64,000 nt of DNA, taken from Sphingomonas adhaesiva. Lineage in GTDB: Bacteria; Pseudomonadota; Alphaproteobacteria; Sphingomonadales; Sphingomonadaceae. Location: NCBI RefSeq assembly GCF_002374855.1, contig NZ_NWVC01000003.1, positions 434,001 through 498,000 of the forward strand, read 5' to 3'. The position numbers were made by a program, and so were the translations under genes. The notes under the pieces were generated by a model. It saw nothing but the letters and a program-made list of their open reading frames with translations, made no database searches and was not told where the DNA came from. Below, piece after piece: positions 38,886-47,821 of this stretch (positions are counted from its first letter, which is position 1; every line of letters starts with the position of its first letter).

Positions 38886-39776
38886 TCACCACAGCACATG
38901 CCCGTCGGGTTGCAGCGGCGGCGGGGCGTCGTAGCCGGCGGATTGCAGCAGGTCGATTTCGATCGTGCGGCACATCGCGGTCAGCGGGACGTCATGGACG
39001 GTGTTGGCGAACGGATCGACCAGATCGTCGGCGACCTGCAACCCGGCGAGGAACATGAACCCGGCCAGCGACGATCCGATCGGCGTCGCCCATTCCAGCG
39101 TGTCGACCAGCCCGATCGGCAGCAGCAGGCACAGCAATTTGGTGAAGAACACCGGGAAGCTGCGATATTGCGCGGGCAGCGGCGTGTTCTTCAGCCGCTC
39201 CATCCCGCCCTGCGCATTGGCGATATCGACCATTACATGCTCGATCTGCGTTTGCTGGATGGAGTCGATCAACCCTTCGCGGCGGATATCGGCGATCATC
39301 CGCGAACTGCCGTCGAGCAGCGCATTGGCCGGGTTGGTGCGCGCCAGCGCCCCCGCCGCGGCATCCGCCCCCAGCAGGCGCGCGATCTCCGGCGCGGGAT
39401 CCTGACGGCGCAGCTGGCAGCGCAGCGCATGGACGTAGGCGATCTGGCGCCGCACGATCAGTCGCTTCATCGACGCCGCCGATGCGTGATCGTCGGGGAC
39501 GAACGCCATGACCGCGCGCGACAGGCTGCGCGAGGCGTTGATCATCGCCCCCCACAGGGTGCGCGCCTCCCACCAGCGTTGATAGGCCGAATTGGTGCGG
39601 AACCCCAGGAACAGCCCCAGCACCGTGCCGAACAGCGTGACCGGCAGCGCGGGCGCGGAGAACGGCAGCGCGTAATAGAAGAGGGTGACCGCCGAATCCC
39701 AGACGAACAGCACCGCCAGCGTGCGCCAGGCGGGATAGAGCGTATGGCGGATACGCGGCGCGCGGCCGACGATCAT
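38886..39776 (-). CDS. Bestrophin-family channel protein
   Basis: A 296-residue membrane protein of the bestrophin/UPF0187 family. It starts with the soluble helix MIVGRAPRIRHTLYPAWRTL and a first membrane helix, then LGLFLGFRTNSAYQRWWEAR, the family hallmark, followed by WGAMINASRSLSR. Two more hydrophobic segments lie in the C-terminal half, with the conserved acidic end DDLVDPFANTVHDVPL. Bacterial bestrophins are pentameric, often cation channels. Its start overlaps the stop of the upstream small membrane protein by four bases. Confidence 0.93.
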   Translation of the reverse strand: MIVGRAPRIRHTLYPAWRTLAVLFVWDSAVTLFYYALPFSAPALPVTLFGTVLGLFLGFRTNSAYQRWWEARTLWGAMINASRSLSRAVMAFVPDDHASAASMKRLIVRRQIAYVHALRCQLRRQDPAPEIARLLGADAAAGALARTNPANALLDGSSRMIADIRREGLIDSIQQTQIEHVMVDIANAQGGMERLKNTPLPAQYRSFPVFFTKLLCLLLPIGLVDTLEWATPIGSSLAGFMFLAGLQVADDLVDPFANTVHDVPLTAMCRTIEIDLLQSAGYDAPPPLQPDGHVLW

Positions 39777-40003
39777 GCGATCGCGTCGTCCTGATCCAGC
39801 CGGTCGCCCAGCATCGTGCGCACGCCCAGCAGCATGACGATCCCCGCCCCCTTCCAGAAATCCGCCGCTAGACCCGGCGTCAGTTCCTGCTGAATGCGCA
39901 CGAAGCCGATGATGACCAGCACGCCCAGCGCGATGATCGGCAGGGCTTCCACGTCGCGCCAGGTGATCGGTTCGTCATGCGTATCGACGAGGTAGTGAAG
40001 CAT
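39773..40003 (-). CDS. Small single-helix membrane protein upstream of bestrophin
   Basis: A 76-residue protein with one strong hydrophobic helix (ALPIIALGVLVIIGFVRIQQ) and a second weaker one (FWKGAGIVMLLGVRTML). The stop overlaps the bestrophin ATG (ATGA), so the two are translated together. GGGGA lies eleven bases before the start. I do not recognise the family; a partner or anchor for the channel is inference. Confidence 0.6.
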   Translation of the reverse strand: MLHYLVDTHDEPITWRDVEALPIIALGVLVIIGFVRIQQELTPGLAADFWKGAGIVMLLGVRTMLGDRLDQDDAIA

Positions 40004-40194
40004 CGCTGCGTCCCCGGTGATGGCGGAAGCGCATGATGTGCGGGCGCGGCGGTTAACGGGTCAACGGTGTGCCGTAGCGCAGCAACACTATATTGCGTTG
40101 CAGCGAAACGGCGTTGCGCGCGCCTTTCCGATGTTGCCGAAACCTTGCTGCGTTGCACCAAACTCGGTCGGAATCGACGGAATGGCGGAAGTAG

Positions 40195-40359
40195 CTATTC
40201 GTTGTGCGTCAGCGAGGATTTGCGCGAAATCGCCTCCCCGTCGGGTTGCCCCCTGTCGAGCGTGTCGGCAGGGCGGCGGGCGTCGCCGGCGCGCTGATGG
40301 TCGGTGGAGGTATTGGGGCGGCGGGTTTCCGTCGTCGGGCGCGTTTCGTCCTGGCGCAT
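40195..40359 (-). CDS. Possible small hydrophilic protein
   Basis: A 54-residue, highly polar frame starting MRQDETRPTTETRRPNTSTD, with GGAGA nine bases before the ATG at 40359. Composition (Asp, Arg, Thr, Pro) suggests a disordered protein. No homology is recognisable, so it may be chance. The rest of the gap (40004-40194 and 40360-40411) holds no gene that I can see. Confidence 0.35.
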   Translation of the reverse strand: MRQDETRPTTETRRPNTSTDHQRAGDARRPADTLDRGQPDGEAISRKSSLTHNE

Positions 40360-40411
40360 CGCTAGGTCTCCTTCGTGCCGGATCAACGGGTTGGGCCGCC
40401 GCCCCGTTCCG

Positions 40412-41200
40412 TCAGGCGTCGATGCTGGTGCCCAGGCTGGCGTTGACGATGCCGCCGTCGACCGCGATCGTCTCCCCGATCACATAGTCGCCCGCGCGGC
40501 TGGCGAGGTAGATGGCGGTGCCGGCCATATCCTCGTCCGCGCCGATGCGGCGCGCCGGGATCGCCTTGGCCACCGAATCCCCATGGTCGCGCGCGGCGCG
40601 GTTCATTTCGCTCGCGAAGGCGCCGGGGGCGATCGAGGTGACGTTGATCCCGTCCTTCACCAGCCGCGCCGCCAGCCGCTTGGTCAGGTAGATCAGCGCC
40701 GACTTGGAGGCGTGATAGCTGTACGTCTCCCACGGGTTGAGCCGCAGCCCGTCGATCGAGGTGATGTTGATGACCTTCGCGGGGGTGCCGCCGGCCGCGC
40801 CCGCCTTCAACAGGCCGTGCAGCGCCTGGGTAAGGAAGAACGGCGACTTGACGTTGAGGTCCATCACCTTGTCCCAGCCGCTTTCGGGAAACTCCTCGAA
40901 CGGCACGCCCCACGCCGCGCCGGCATTGTTGACGAGGATGTCGAGTCGTTCCTCGCGCTCCGCCAGCGCGGCGGCGAGCGCGCGGCAACCGTCGACGGTC
41001 GACACGTCCATCGGCAGCGGTACGCAGTTCGGCCCGAGTTCGGCGGCGGTGTCCTGGCACGCCGGCGCCTTGCGGCTGGAGATATAGACCTTCGCGCCCT
41101 GCGCGATGAAGCCGGCGGCGATCATCTTGCCGATGCCGCGGCTGCCCCCGGTGACCAGCGCGATGCGGCCGTCGAGGCGGAACAGGTTGGTGGTGTCCAT
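40412..41200 (-). CDS. SDR-family oxidoreductase (acyl-CoA dehydrogenase operon)
   Basis: A 262-residue classical short-chain dehydrogenase. NAD(P) motif is LVTGGSRGIGKMIAAG, then LVNNAGAAWG, catalytic Ser in INITSIDGLRL, and YSYHASKSALIYL with the Tyr-x3-Lys pair. The C-terminal IGETIAVDGGIVNASLG is standard. The ATG at 41200 has AGGAGA seven bases ahead. It lies downstream of the acyl-CoA dehydrogenase on the same strand (107-bp gap containing a palindromic repeat). Likely a step in acyl or alicyclic compound breakdown; substrate unknown. Confidence 0.92.
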   Translation of the reverse strand: MDTTNLFRLDGRIALVTGGSRGIGKMIAAGFIAQGAKVYISSRKAPACQDTAAELGPNCVPLPMDVSTVDGCRALAAALAEREERLDILVNNAGAAWGVPFEEFPESGWDKVMDLNVKSPFFLTQALHGLLKAGAAGGTPAKVINITSIDGLRLNPWETYSYHASKSALIYLTKRLAARLVKDGINVTSIAPGAFASEMNRAARDHGDSVAKAIPARRIGADEDMAGTAIYLASRAGDYVIGETIAVDGGIVNASLGTSIDA

Positions 41201-41224
41201 GAATTCGTCTCCTGAAAAGACCTC

Positions 41225-41244
41225 ACCCCGGCGACGGCCGGGGT
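41225..41244. repeat. Single hairpin of the dispersed palindromic repeat family
   Basis: ACCCCGGC (41225-41232) and GCCGGGGT (41237-41244) around GACG; identical stem to hairpin A of the composite repeats at 18.9 and 56.4 kb. It lies between the dehydrogenase and SDR genes. Confidence 0.65.
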
Positions 41245-41307
41245 CTCGCGCCGCGCAGGACCGCCCTGACGCTCGAGACCCGACCCTTTGCCAGGTAACG
41301 GAAGCGA

Positions 41308-42462
41308 TCAGCCGCCGCGCTTGAGCGTTTCGCGCGCGATGATGAGTTGCTGGATCTGGCTGGTGCCTTCGTAGATGCGGAACAGCCGCACGTCGCGGTA
41401 CAGCCGCTCGATCCCGTAGTCGGCGATATAGCCGGCGCCGCCGAAGATCTGCACCGCGCGGTCGGCGACGCGGCCGACCATCTCGCTGGCGAAATATTTC
41501 GCGGCGGCGGATTCGAGCACGACGTCCTCGCCCGCATCCTTGGCCCGTGCGGTCTGCAGCACCAGCGCGCGCGCGGCCAGCGCCTCGGTCTTCGAATCGG
41601 CGATCATCGCCTGGATCAGCTGGTGTTCGGCGATCGGCTTGCCGAACTGGCGGCGTTCCGCGGCATAGGCGACGCTGTCCGCGATCAGCCGCTCGGCGAC
41701 GCCGATGCACACCGCCGCGATGTGCAGCCGCCCGCGATCGAGCACGCGCATCGCGATCTTGAACCCTTCGCCCTCCGCGCCCAGCCGGTTGGCGACCGGC
41801 ACGCGCACGTCGTCGAAATGGACGTCGGCGACCTTCGCGCCCTTCTGCCCCATCTTGCGTTCCGGCTCGCCCACCGACACGCCGGGCAGGTCGCGCGGCA
41901 CGAGGAAGGCGGAGACGCCGCGCCCGCCCGCTTCCTCGCCGGTGCGCGCCATGACGGTGAACAGGTCGGCACGATCGGCATTGGTGATGTAGCGCTTGCC
42001 GCCCGACAGGCGATAGACGTCGCCGTCGCGCACCGCGCGGGTGCGCACCGCGCCCGAATCGCTGCCCGCTTCCGGCTCGGTCAGCGCGAAGCTGGTGATG
42101 ACGTCGCCGCTGGCGATGCGCGGCAGCCATTGTTCCTTCTGTTCGGGGGTGCCCGCCATCACCAGCCCCTGGCTGCCGATGCCGACGTTGGTGCCGAAAT
42201 TGGAACGGAACGCCGGGGTGGTGCGCCCCATCTCGATCGCGACCAGCGCCTCTTCGGCCATGGTCAGGCCCAGCCCGCCATATTCCGGGGCGATCGACAG
42301 GCCGAACAGCCCCATGTCGCGCATGTCCTGCACCACCGCATCGGGGATCGCGTCGTCCGCCTCCACCTGTGCTTCCAGCGGGCGCAGCCGTTCGGTGACG
42401 AAACGGCGCACCGTGTCGATGAGCGCGTCGAAGGTTTCGGGATCGAGTGCCATGGCGCGCAT
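41308..42462 (-). CDS. Acyl-CoA dehydrogenase
   Basis: A 384-residue flavoprotein of the acyl-CoA dehydrogenase family. FAD-binding signatures are ITSFALTEPEAGSDSGAVRT and RYITNADRADLFTVMAR; the C-terminal end RDVRLFRIYEGTSQIQQLII carries the conserved Glu near the catalytic-base position. It introduces a double bond alpha-beta to the CoA thioester. Start is ATG 42462 or ATG 42453 (MALDPETF); neither has a strong ribosome site. It is divergent from the SDR/MFS operon, 133 bp away, and probably co-transcribed with the downstream SDR. Confidence 0.95.
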   Translation of the reverse strand: MRAMALDPETFDALIDTVRRFVTERLRPLEAQVEADDAIPDAVVQDMRDMGLFGLSIAPEYGGLGLTMAEEALVAIEMGRTTPAFRSNFGTNVGIGSQGLVMAGTPEQKEQWLPRIASGDVITSFALTEPEAGSDSGAVRTRAVRDGDVYRLSGGKRYITNADRADLFTVMARTGEEAGGRGVSAFLVPRDLPGVSVGEPERKMGQKGAKVADVHFDDVRVPVANRLGAEGEGFKIAMRVLDRGRLHIAAVCIGVAERLIADSVAYAAERRQFGKPIAEHQLIQAMIADSKTEALAARALVLQTARAKDAGEDVVLESAAAKYFASEMVGRVADRAVQIFGGAGYIADYGIERLYRDVRLFRIYEGTSQIQQLIIARETLKRGG

Positions 42463-42595
42463 CTAGCCATATTTCGCCAAGGGAGGCAAACCCGATATTC
42501 GAACCATGCCGTGTTGACCGAGAAATCCGCCATACTATGATGCCGAAAGACCGGACCCGGCAAGATGGCCGGGCCGGCGTTCGCAGGAGAGTGGG

Positions 42596-43423
42596 ATGCG
42601 GCTTCAGGGCAGGCGCGCGGTGGTGACGGGTGGTGCATCGGGCATCGGGCGCGCCACCGCGCTGCGGTTGGTGGACGAAGGTGCCGAGGTGTGGATCGGC
42701 GACATCGACCGCGATGCGGGCGAGGAGATCGCCGAGACATCGAACGGACGGATCCATTTCCGGCATACCGACGTCACCGACGAAGCGGCGATCGCGGCGC
42801 TGCTGGCGGCGGCGGACGCGGCGGGCGGGCTGGACATCGTGTTCAACAATGCCGGTGCAGGCGGCGCGCGCGAACGGATCGACGAAATCGCCGCCGCCGA
42901 CTGGGACCGGACGCAATCGCTGCTGCTGCGCTCGGTCGCGCTGGGCATCCGCCATGCCGCGCCGCTGATGGCGAAGCGCGGCGGCGGGGCGATCGTCAAC
43001 ACCTCCAGCGTGTCGGCGCTCGGCAGTGGCTATGCCCCGATCGCCTATTCCACCGCCAAGGCCGGCGTGCTGCACCTGACCAAGCTGGCGGCGGCGGAGC
43101 TGGCGCGGCACCGCATTCGCGTCAACGCGGTCGTCCCCGGGTTCATCACCACCAACATCTTTACCCGCGACCTGGAGACGTCCGAGGAAAAGCGCCAGAT
43201 GGCCAACCAAGCGATTGCCGGGATCGCCGCCAAGGCGCAGCCGGTGCAGCGCGCCGGCCGGCCCGAGGATATCGCGGCCGCGGTCGCCTATCTGGCGAGC
43301 GACGATGCCGCGTTCGTCACCGGTACGCACATCCTGGTCGACGGCGGCATGACGATCGGCACGCGCGCCAGCTGGGACGAAAGCGAGCCATCGCTGTTCA
43401 CCGCGCTGGACGCGTTCAAGTGA
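42596..43423 (+). CDS. SDR-family oxidoreductase (MFS operon)
   Basis: A 275-residue classical SDR: VVTGGASGIGRATALRL, IVFNNAGAGGARE, Ser in VNTSSVSALGSG, and IAYSTAKAGVLHL (Tyr-x3-Lys). A C-terminal tail after VDGGMTIGTRASWDE is longer than usual. Its TGA overlaps the GTG start of the MFS transporter gene, so the two are coupled. The AGGAGAG just before the ATG is a strong ribosome site. Facing the acyl-CoA dehydrogenase operon it probably belongs to one catabolic locus. Confidence 0.92.
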   Translation: MRLQGRRAVVTGGASGIGRATALRLVDEGAEVWIGDIDRDAGEEIAETSNGRIHFRHTDVTDEAAIAALLAAADAAGGLDIVFNNAGAGGARERIDEIAAADWDRTQSLLLRSVALGIRHAAPLMAKRGGGAIVNTSSVSALGSGYAPIAYSTAKAGVLHLTKLAAAELARHRIRVNAVVPGFITTNIFTRDLETSEEKRQMANQAIAGIAAKAQPVQRAGRPEDIAAAVAYLASDDAAFVTGTHILVDGGMTIGTRASWDESEPSLFTALDAFK

Positions 43424-44901
43424 CCGACACGGTCGCGCACCCGGCGGGCAATGCGCCGCGCGTCCGGCGGCTGACGCCGGGAACGATGGCCGGCTATGGC
43501 GTGGGCGCGACCGCTTACGGGGTCAAGGACGCCGGCTTCGGCACGTTCCTGCTGCTGTTCTACAACCAGGTCGTGGGCGTGCCGGCGGCGACGGTCGGCT
43601 TCGTCGTGATGTGTGCGCTCATCATCGACGCCTTCGTCGATCCCACCGTCGGCTTCCTGTCGGACCGCACGCGCGGGCGATGGGGGCGGCGGCATCCGTG
43701 GATGTATGGCGCGGCCTTGCCGATCATGATCGGCTGGCTGCTGCTGTGGAACCCGCCGGCCGCGCCGCAGCAGCTGGTGCTGGGGTGGCTGTTCGCGGTC
43801 GCGGTGATCGTGCGTTCGGCGGTCAGCGCCTATGAGGTGCCCAGTCAGGCGCTCGCCGCCGAACTGTCCGGCGATTACGACGAGCGGACGCGGATCATGG
43901 CGTACCGCTATCTGTTCGGCTGGGCGGGCGGGTTGCTGATGCTGGTGTCGGCCTATCTCTATTTCCTCAGCCCCACTCCCGGCTATCCCAACGGGCTGCT
44001 CAACCCGGCGGGCTATCGCAGCTTCGCGATCGCCGGGGCGGTGGTGATGGGGACGACGATCCTGCTGTCGGCGCTCAGCACGCATCGCGAAATCCCCAAC
44101 CTGCCGCAGCAGCCCGCCGACGACCGGTCGCTGCGCGACAGTTTCCGCGATATCGGCGCGACGCTGAAGAACCGCGCGTTCGTGACGCTGATGCTGGCGG
44201 GGATCTGCGCTTATACCGCGCAGGGGCTGGTCTATGCGCTGTCCAACTATCTCTACAGCTTCGTCTGGGGGCTGCGCGGCATGAAGTTCGTGCTGCTCAG
44301 CCTGTCGCTGTTCGCGGGCGTGGCGTGCGCGTTCGTGGTGGCGCCGCGGATCGGCGCGAAACTGTCCAAGCCGCGCGCGGCGGCGGTGGCCGCGTTGACC
44401 AGCGTGGTGTTCGGCACCGCGCCTTATTGGCTGCGGCTGGCGGGGCTGTTCCCCGCGGTGGGCGATCCGGCGCTGCTGCCGGTGCTGTTCACGTTGGTGG
44501 CGATGGGCACCGCGTTCAGCGTCACCGCATACATCCTGGGCGCGTCGATGCTGGCCGATGTGGTGGAGGATGCCGAGCAGCGCACCGGGCGCCGTTCCGA
44601 AGGGATGTTCTTCGCCGGCGGTTTCTTCGTCCAGAAATGCACCAGCGGGATCGGCATCTTCGTCTGCGGGCTGATCCTGGCCGCCGCGGGCTTCCCCGAA
44701 AAGGCGGTGCCGGGGCAGGTGCCGGTCGCGGTGCTCGATCGGCTGACGCTGATCTATGCCAGCTGCTACGTCGTGTTCGCGATCCTGGCGTCGTTCTTCT
44801 ATTCCCGCTTCCCGTTCGGGCGGCGTGAGCATGAATTGCGGATGGCGCGGCTGGCGGGGGCGCCGGTGGTCGATTCGGCGCCGCGCGAACCGTTCGCCTA
44901 A
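43420..44901 (+). CDS. MFS transporter, glycoside-pentoside-hexuronide type
   Basis: A 493-residue transporter with 12 predicted helices. The loop DAFVDPTVGFLSDRTRGRWG followed by RRHPWMYGAALP is the signature of the GPH/MFS_2 symporters (melibiose/Na+ type). It starts with GTG at 43420, overlapping the SDR stop; longer upstream frames are antisense or out-of-phase shadows. The family imports glycosides, but members near SDR and acyl-CoA dehydrogenase genes are often in non-sugar pathways. Substrate unknown. Confidence 0.9.
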   Translation: MTDTVAHPAGNAPRVRRLTPGTMAGYGVGATAYGVKDAGFGTFLLLFYNQVVGVPAATVGFVVMCALIIDAFVDPTVGFLSDRTRGRWGRRHPWMYGAALPIMIGWLLLWNPPAAPQQLVLGWLFAVAVIVRSAVSAYEVPSQALAAELSGDYDERTRIMAYRYLFGWAGGLLMLVSAYLYFLSPTPGYPNGLLNPAGYRSFAIAGAVVMGTTILLSALSTHREIPNLPQQPADDRSLRDSFRDIGATLKNRAFVTLMLAGICAYTAQGLVYALSNYLYSFVWGLRGMKFVLLSLSLFAGVACAFVVAPRIGAKLSKPRAAAVAALTSVVFGTAPYWLRLAGLFPAVGDPALLPVLFTLVAMGTAFSVTAYILGASMLADVVEDAEQRTGRRSEGMFFAGGFFVQKCTSGIGIFVCGLILAAAGFPEKAVPGQVPVAVLDRLTLIYASCYVVFAILASFFYSRFPFGRREHELRMARLAGAPVVDSAPREPFA

Positions 44902-44919
44902 GACCAACGTCGCAGGGAC

Positions 44920-44943
44920 CGGCAGCGTCGCTGCCGCGCTTTT
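44920..44943 (+). terminator. Terminator after the MFS gene
   Basis: CGGCAG (44920-44925) pairs with CTGCCG (44931-44936) around CGTCG, followed by CGCTTTT. It lies 19 bp after the transporter stop. Confidence 0.7.
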
Positions 44944-45068
44944 CCGGCGGCGCAGCGGTTCGTCGCCGGTCATACTCCGTTCATCCGAATTGGTTCCGCG
45001 ACCGTTTGCAGGCGTGAACATCCCCGGCTAGCGACACTGCATCAATTCGAGAGACCGGGGGGTCGCCC

Positions 45069-45620
45069 GTGAAGTTCAAGGTGATGGCAGCGCGTTTTGC
45101 GCTGGTGATGTCGTGCGTCCTAGGGACCACCGCGCCGGCGCAGGCCAAGTACCTGCAGTGCGCGCCCTTCGCCCGCGACGTGTCCGGGATCGAGATCCGC
45201 GGCAATGCCAATACCTGGTGGGGCCAGGCCGCCGGCCGCTACCAGCGCGGCGATCGTCCGCAAGTGGGGGCGGTGATGGCGTTCAAGGCCGTCCGTTCGA
45301 TGCCGGTCGGGCATGTCGCGATGGTCAGCCGCATCGTCAGCGACCGCGAAGTCCTGCTGACCCACGCCAATTGGTCGCGGCGCGGCGGGATCGAGCGCAA
45401 CGTGCGCGCGGTCGATGTGTCGGAAGCCGGCGACTGGAGCAAGGTGCGCGTGTGGTACGCGCCGACCGGCGGGCTGGGCACCACCAGCTATCCGGTCGCG
45501 GGCTTCATCTATTCGGGCCGTGCGCCGGCCACTCCGACCGTCGAGGCGCCGCTGCCGCCGGTGACGATCGCGACTGTCGCCGCCGTGCCCGCCGACGGCG
45601 TGCTGCCGATCGCGCACTGA
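45069..45620 (+). CDS. Secreted CHAP-domain protein
   Basis: A 183-residue exported protein: signal peptide KFKVMAARFALVMSCVLGTTAPAQA and a CHAP-type cysteine hydrolase core. The probable nucleophile is the Cys in YLQCAPFARDVSG, the base His in MPVGHVAMVSRIV, and the polar residue in LTHANWSRRGG. CHAP enzymes cut peptidoglycan amide bonds. The C-terminus is a Pro/Ala tail. GTG start at 45069 after a G-rich stretch. Function probably in cell-wall turnover; convergent with msrB. Confidence 0.85.
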   Translation: MKFKVMAARFALVMSCVLGTTAPAQAKYLQCAPFARDVSGIEIRGNANTWWGQAAGRYQRGDRPQVGAVMAFKAVRSMPVGHVAMVSRIVSDREVLLTHANWSRRGGIERNVRAVDVSEAGDWSKVRVWYAPTGGLGTTSYPVAGFIYSGRAPATPTVEAPLPPVTIATVAAVPADGVLPIAH

Positions 45621-45639
45621 GCGATCGGCCGCCGCGCCG

Positions 45640-46134
45640 TCACGCGGGCCGGAACGTCATCGCCACGCCGTTCATGCAATAGCGCTTGCCGGTCGGGCGC
45701 GGCCCGTCGTTGAAGACATGCCCCAGATGCCCGCCGCAGCGCCGGCAGTGCACCTCGACCCGCACCATCCCCAATGTCCGGTCGCTGCGCGTCGCCACGG
45801 CGTTATTGAGCGGCGCCCAGAAGCTGGGCCAGCCGGTGCCGCTGTCGAACTTGGTGCGCGACGCGAACAGCGGCTGGGCACAGCCCTTGCACGCGAAGGT
45901 GCCCGCGCGATGTTCGTCGTTGAGCGGGCTGGTGAACGGGCGCTCGGTACCTTCCTGGCGCAGCACCGCATAAGCGGCGGGGCCAAGCTGCGCGCGCCAT
46001 TGCGCGTCGGTTTTCGTCACCGCGAAATGTTCGGCGGCCTCGGCCGGGCGGCTCCCGCAGGCGACCAGCGCCGAGGCGAGCGTGCCGAGCCCGGCGGCGG
46101 CGAGGAAGTGGCGGCGATCGAGCGGCTGGTTCAT
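45640..46134 (-). CDS. msrB: Peptide methionine-R-sulfoxide reductase, exported
   Basis: A 164-residue MsrB with a twin-arginine-like signal (LDRRHFLAAAGLGTLASALV, then Cys-Gly-Ser) so it acts in the periplasm or as a lipoprotein. Zinc is held by CKGC and CRRCGGH, the catalytic site is RYCMNGVAM with the nucleophilic Cys, and FDSGTGWPSFWAPL is the substrate loop. It repairs oxidised methionine. Start at 46134 begins the Tat signal; the longer frame to 46275 crosses the divergent gene's start. Confidence 0.94.
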   Translation of the reverse strand: MNQPLDRRHFLAAAGLGTLASALVACGSRPAEAAEHFAVTKTDAQWRAQLGPAAYAVLRQEGTERPFTSPLNDEHRAGTFACKGCAQPLFASRTKFDSGTGWPSFWAPLNNAVATRSDRTLGMVRVEVHCRRCGGHLGHVFNDGPRPTGKRYCMNGVAMTFRPA

Positions 46135-46225
46135 CGCAGCGATATAGGAACGCGCGGAGGATCGTCCAGCCGGCGGAACGGGCGGGGATGACAGGGGTTG
46201 GTGACCCGTATCTGTGGAGTAACCC

Positions 46226-46504
46226 ATGTCGTTCCAGCAACTTGACCCGCCGCTTCCGGTCCATGTGATCGACAAGGGCGCCGGCTATGCCTTCGCCGTG
46301 ATCGACTATGGCCAGGAGCATAACCTGATCTGGGTCACCGCGATCAACGACACCGGAGAGATCTGGTGCGCGCCCAATCCGCGGGTGCGGTTGCAGGCGA
46401 ACTGGACGATGGGGCGCGCACGCCCGCCGGCGGTCGCGGCGGCGGCGCCCGGCGACTGCGCCGCGCCGGTGCTGCGCGCGGAGCCGGTCGACAAGCCGAA
46501 TTGA
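46226..46504 (+). CDS. Small conserved-looking protein upstream of proA
   Basis: A 92-residue protein with no signal peptide. The N-terminal half is beta-rich (LPVHVIDKGAGYAFAVIDYG then LIWVTAINDTGEIWCAPNPR), the end is Ala/Pro low-complexity. GGAG lies six bases before the ATG. I do not recognise the family. It lies 32 bp before proA on the same strand and may share its promoter. Confidence 0.65.
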   Translation: MSFQQLDPPLPVHVIDKGAGYAFAVIDYGQEHNLIWVTAINDTGEIWCAPNPRVRLQANWTMGRARPPAVAAAAPGDCAAPVLRAEPVDKPN

Positions 46505-46536
46505 GGTTGCCGGGCCCCCCGTGTTAGGGGCGGCGC

Positions 46537-47799
46537 ATGTTAGACAGCCAGACCCCCGCCGCCCTGATCGCCGCCATGGCGATGCGGGGCCGCGCCGCAT
46601 CGCGGTTGCTGGCCCGCGCGCCGGATGCCGACAAGGCGCGCGCGCTGGTGATGGCCGCCGATGCGATCCGCGCGGCTGCGGGTGACATCATCGCCGCCAA
46701 TGCCGCCGACGTGGCGCGGGGCGAGGCGAACGGCCTGTCGGGCGCGATGCTTGACCGGCTGCGGCTGGATCAGGCGCGGATCGGCGCGATGGCGGACGGG
46801 ATCGCGGCGGTGGCGGCGCTGGCCGATCCGGTAGGACAGGTCATCGACATGGCGACACGCCCCAACGGCCTGGCACTGTCGCGGGTGCGCGTGCCGATCG
46901 GGGTGATCGGCATCATCTACGAAAGCCGCCCCAATGTGACCGCCGATGCCGCGGCACTGTGCGTGCGGTCGGGCAATGCGGTGATCCTGCGCGGCGGATC
47001 GGAGGCGGTGGAGAGCAACCGCGCGATCCACGCCGCGATGGTCGCCGGGATCGCGGCCGCCGGGCTGCCCGCCCATGCGGTACAATTGGTGTCGACGACC
47101 GACCGCGCCGCGGTGGGCGCGATGCTGGCGGCGGAGGGGGCGATCGACCTCATCATCCCGCGCGGCGGCAAGAGCCTGGTCGCGCGTGTCCAGGCCGAGG
47201 CACGGGTGCCGGTGCTGGCGCATCTGGACGGGATCAACCATGTGTTCGTCCACGCCTCCGCCGATGCGGCGATGGCGCGCGACGTCGTGGTCAATGCCAA
47301 GATGCGGCGCACCGGCGTGTGCGGCGCGATGGAGACGTTGCTGATCGACCGGGCCTATCCCGACCCCGCGGCGCTCATCATCGCGCTGAAAGAGGCGGGG
47401 TGCGCGGTGCGAGGCGATGTGGGCGAGGATGCGATCGGCGCGCTGGTGGAGCCGGCGAGCGAGGCGGACTGGGACACCGAATATCTCGATGCGATCTGCT
47501 CGGTCGCGCTGGTCGACGGACTGGACGGCGCGCTGGCGCATATCGCGCGCCACGCATCGGGGCATACCGATGCGATCGTCGCCGCCGACGCCGCCGTCGC
47601 CGAGCGGTTCCTGGCGGAGGTGGATTCGGCGATCGTGCTGTGGAACGCGTCCACCCAGTTCGCCGACGGCGGCGAATTCGGGCTGGGGGCGGAAATCGGC
47701 ATTGCCACCGGGCGGCTCCATGCGCGCGGACCGGTCGCGCTGGAAGGGCTGACGACGTACAAGTGGCTGGGCCGCGGGACCGGGCAGGTTCGGCCTTGA
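46537..47799 (+). CDS. proA: Glutamate-5-semialdehyde dehydrogenase
   Basis: A 420-residue ProA for proline synthesis: NADPH-dependent reduction of glutamyl-5-phosphate to the semialdehyde. The catalytic Cys lies in [14 protein letters not shown]; other family segments are [31 protein letters not shown] and [11 protein letters not shown], ending [20 protein letters not shown]. proB is not adjacent. It leads the run proA-nadD-rsfS-rlmH, a conserved alphaproteobacterial order. Confidence 0.97.
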   Translation: MLDSQTPAALIAAMAMRGRAASRLLARAPDADKARALVMAADAIRAAAGDIIAANAADVARGEANGLSGAMLDRLRLDQARIGAMADGIAAVAALADPVGQVIDMATRPNGLALSRVRVPIGVIGIIYESRPNVTADAAALCVRSGNAVILRGGSEAVESNRAIHAAMVAGIAAAGLPAHAVQLVSTTDRAAVGAMLAAEGAIDLIIPRGGKSLVARVQAEARVPVLAHLDGINHVFVHASADAAMARDVVVNAKMRRTGVCGAMETLLIDRAYPDPAALIIALKEAGCAVRGDVGEDAIGALVEPASEADWDTEYLDAICSVALVDGLDGALAHIARHASGHTDAIVAADAAVAERFLAEVDSAIVLWNASTQFADGGEFGLGAEIGIATGRLHARGPVALEGLTTYKWLGRGTGQVRP

Positions 47800-47821
47800 C
47801 CCCAGTCGTGGCGGGCGCGCG

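Noticed and set aside
43288..45021. 577-codon minus-strand frame opposite the MFS gene
   Set aside because: Antisense shadow of the transporter; Arg/His/Gln-rich with no motif.
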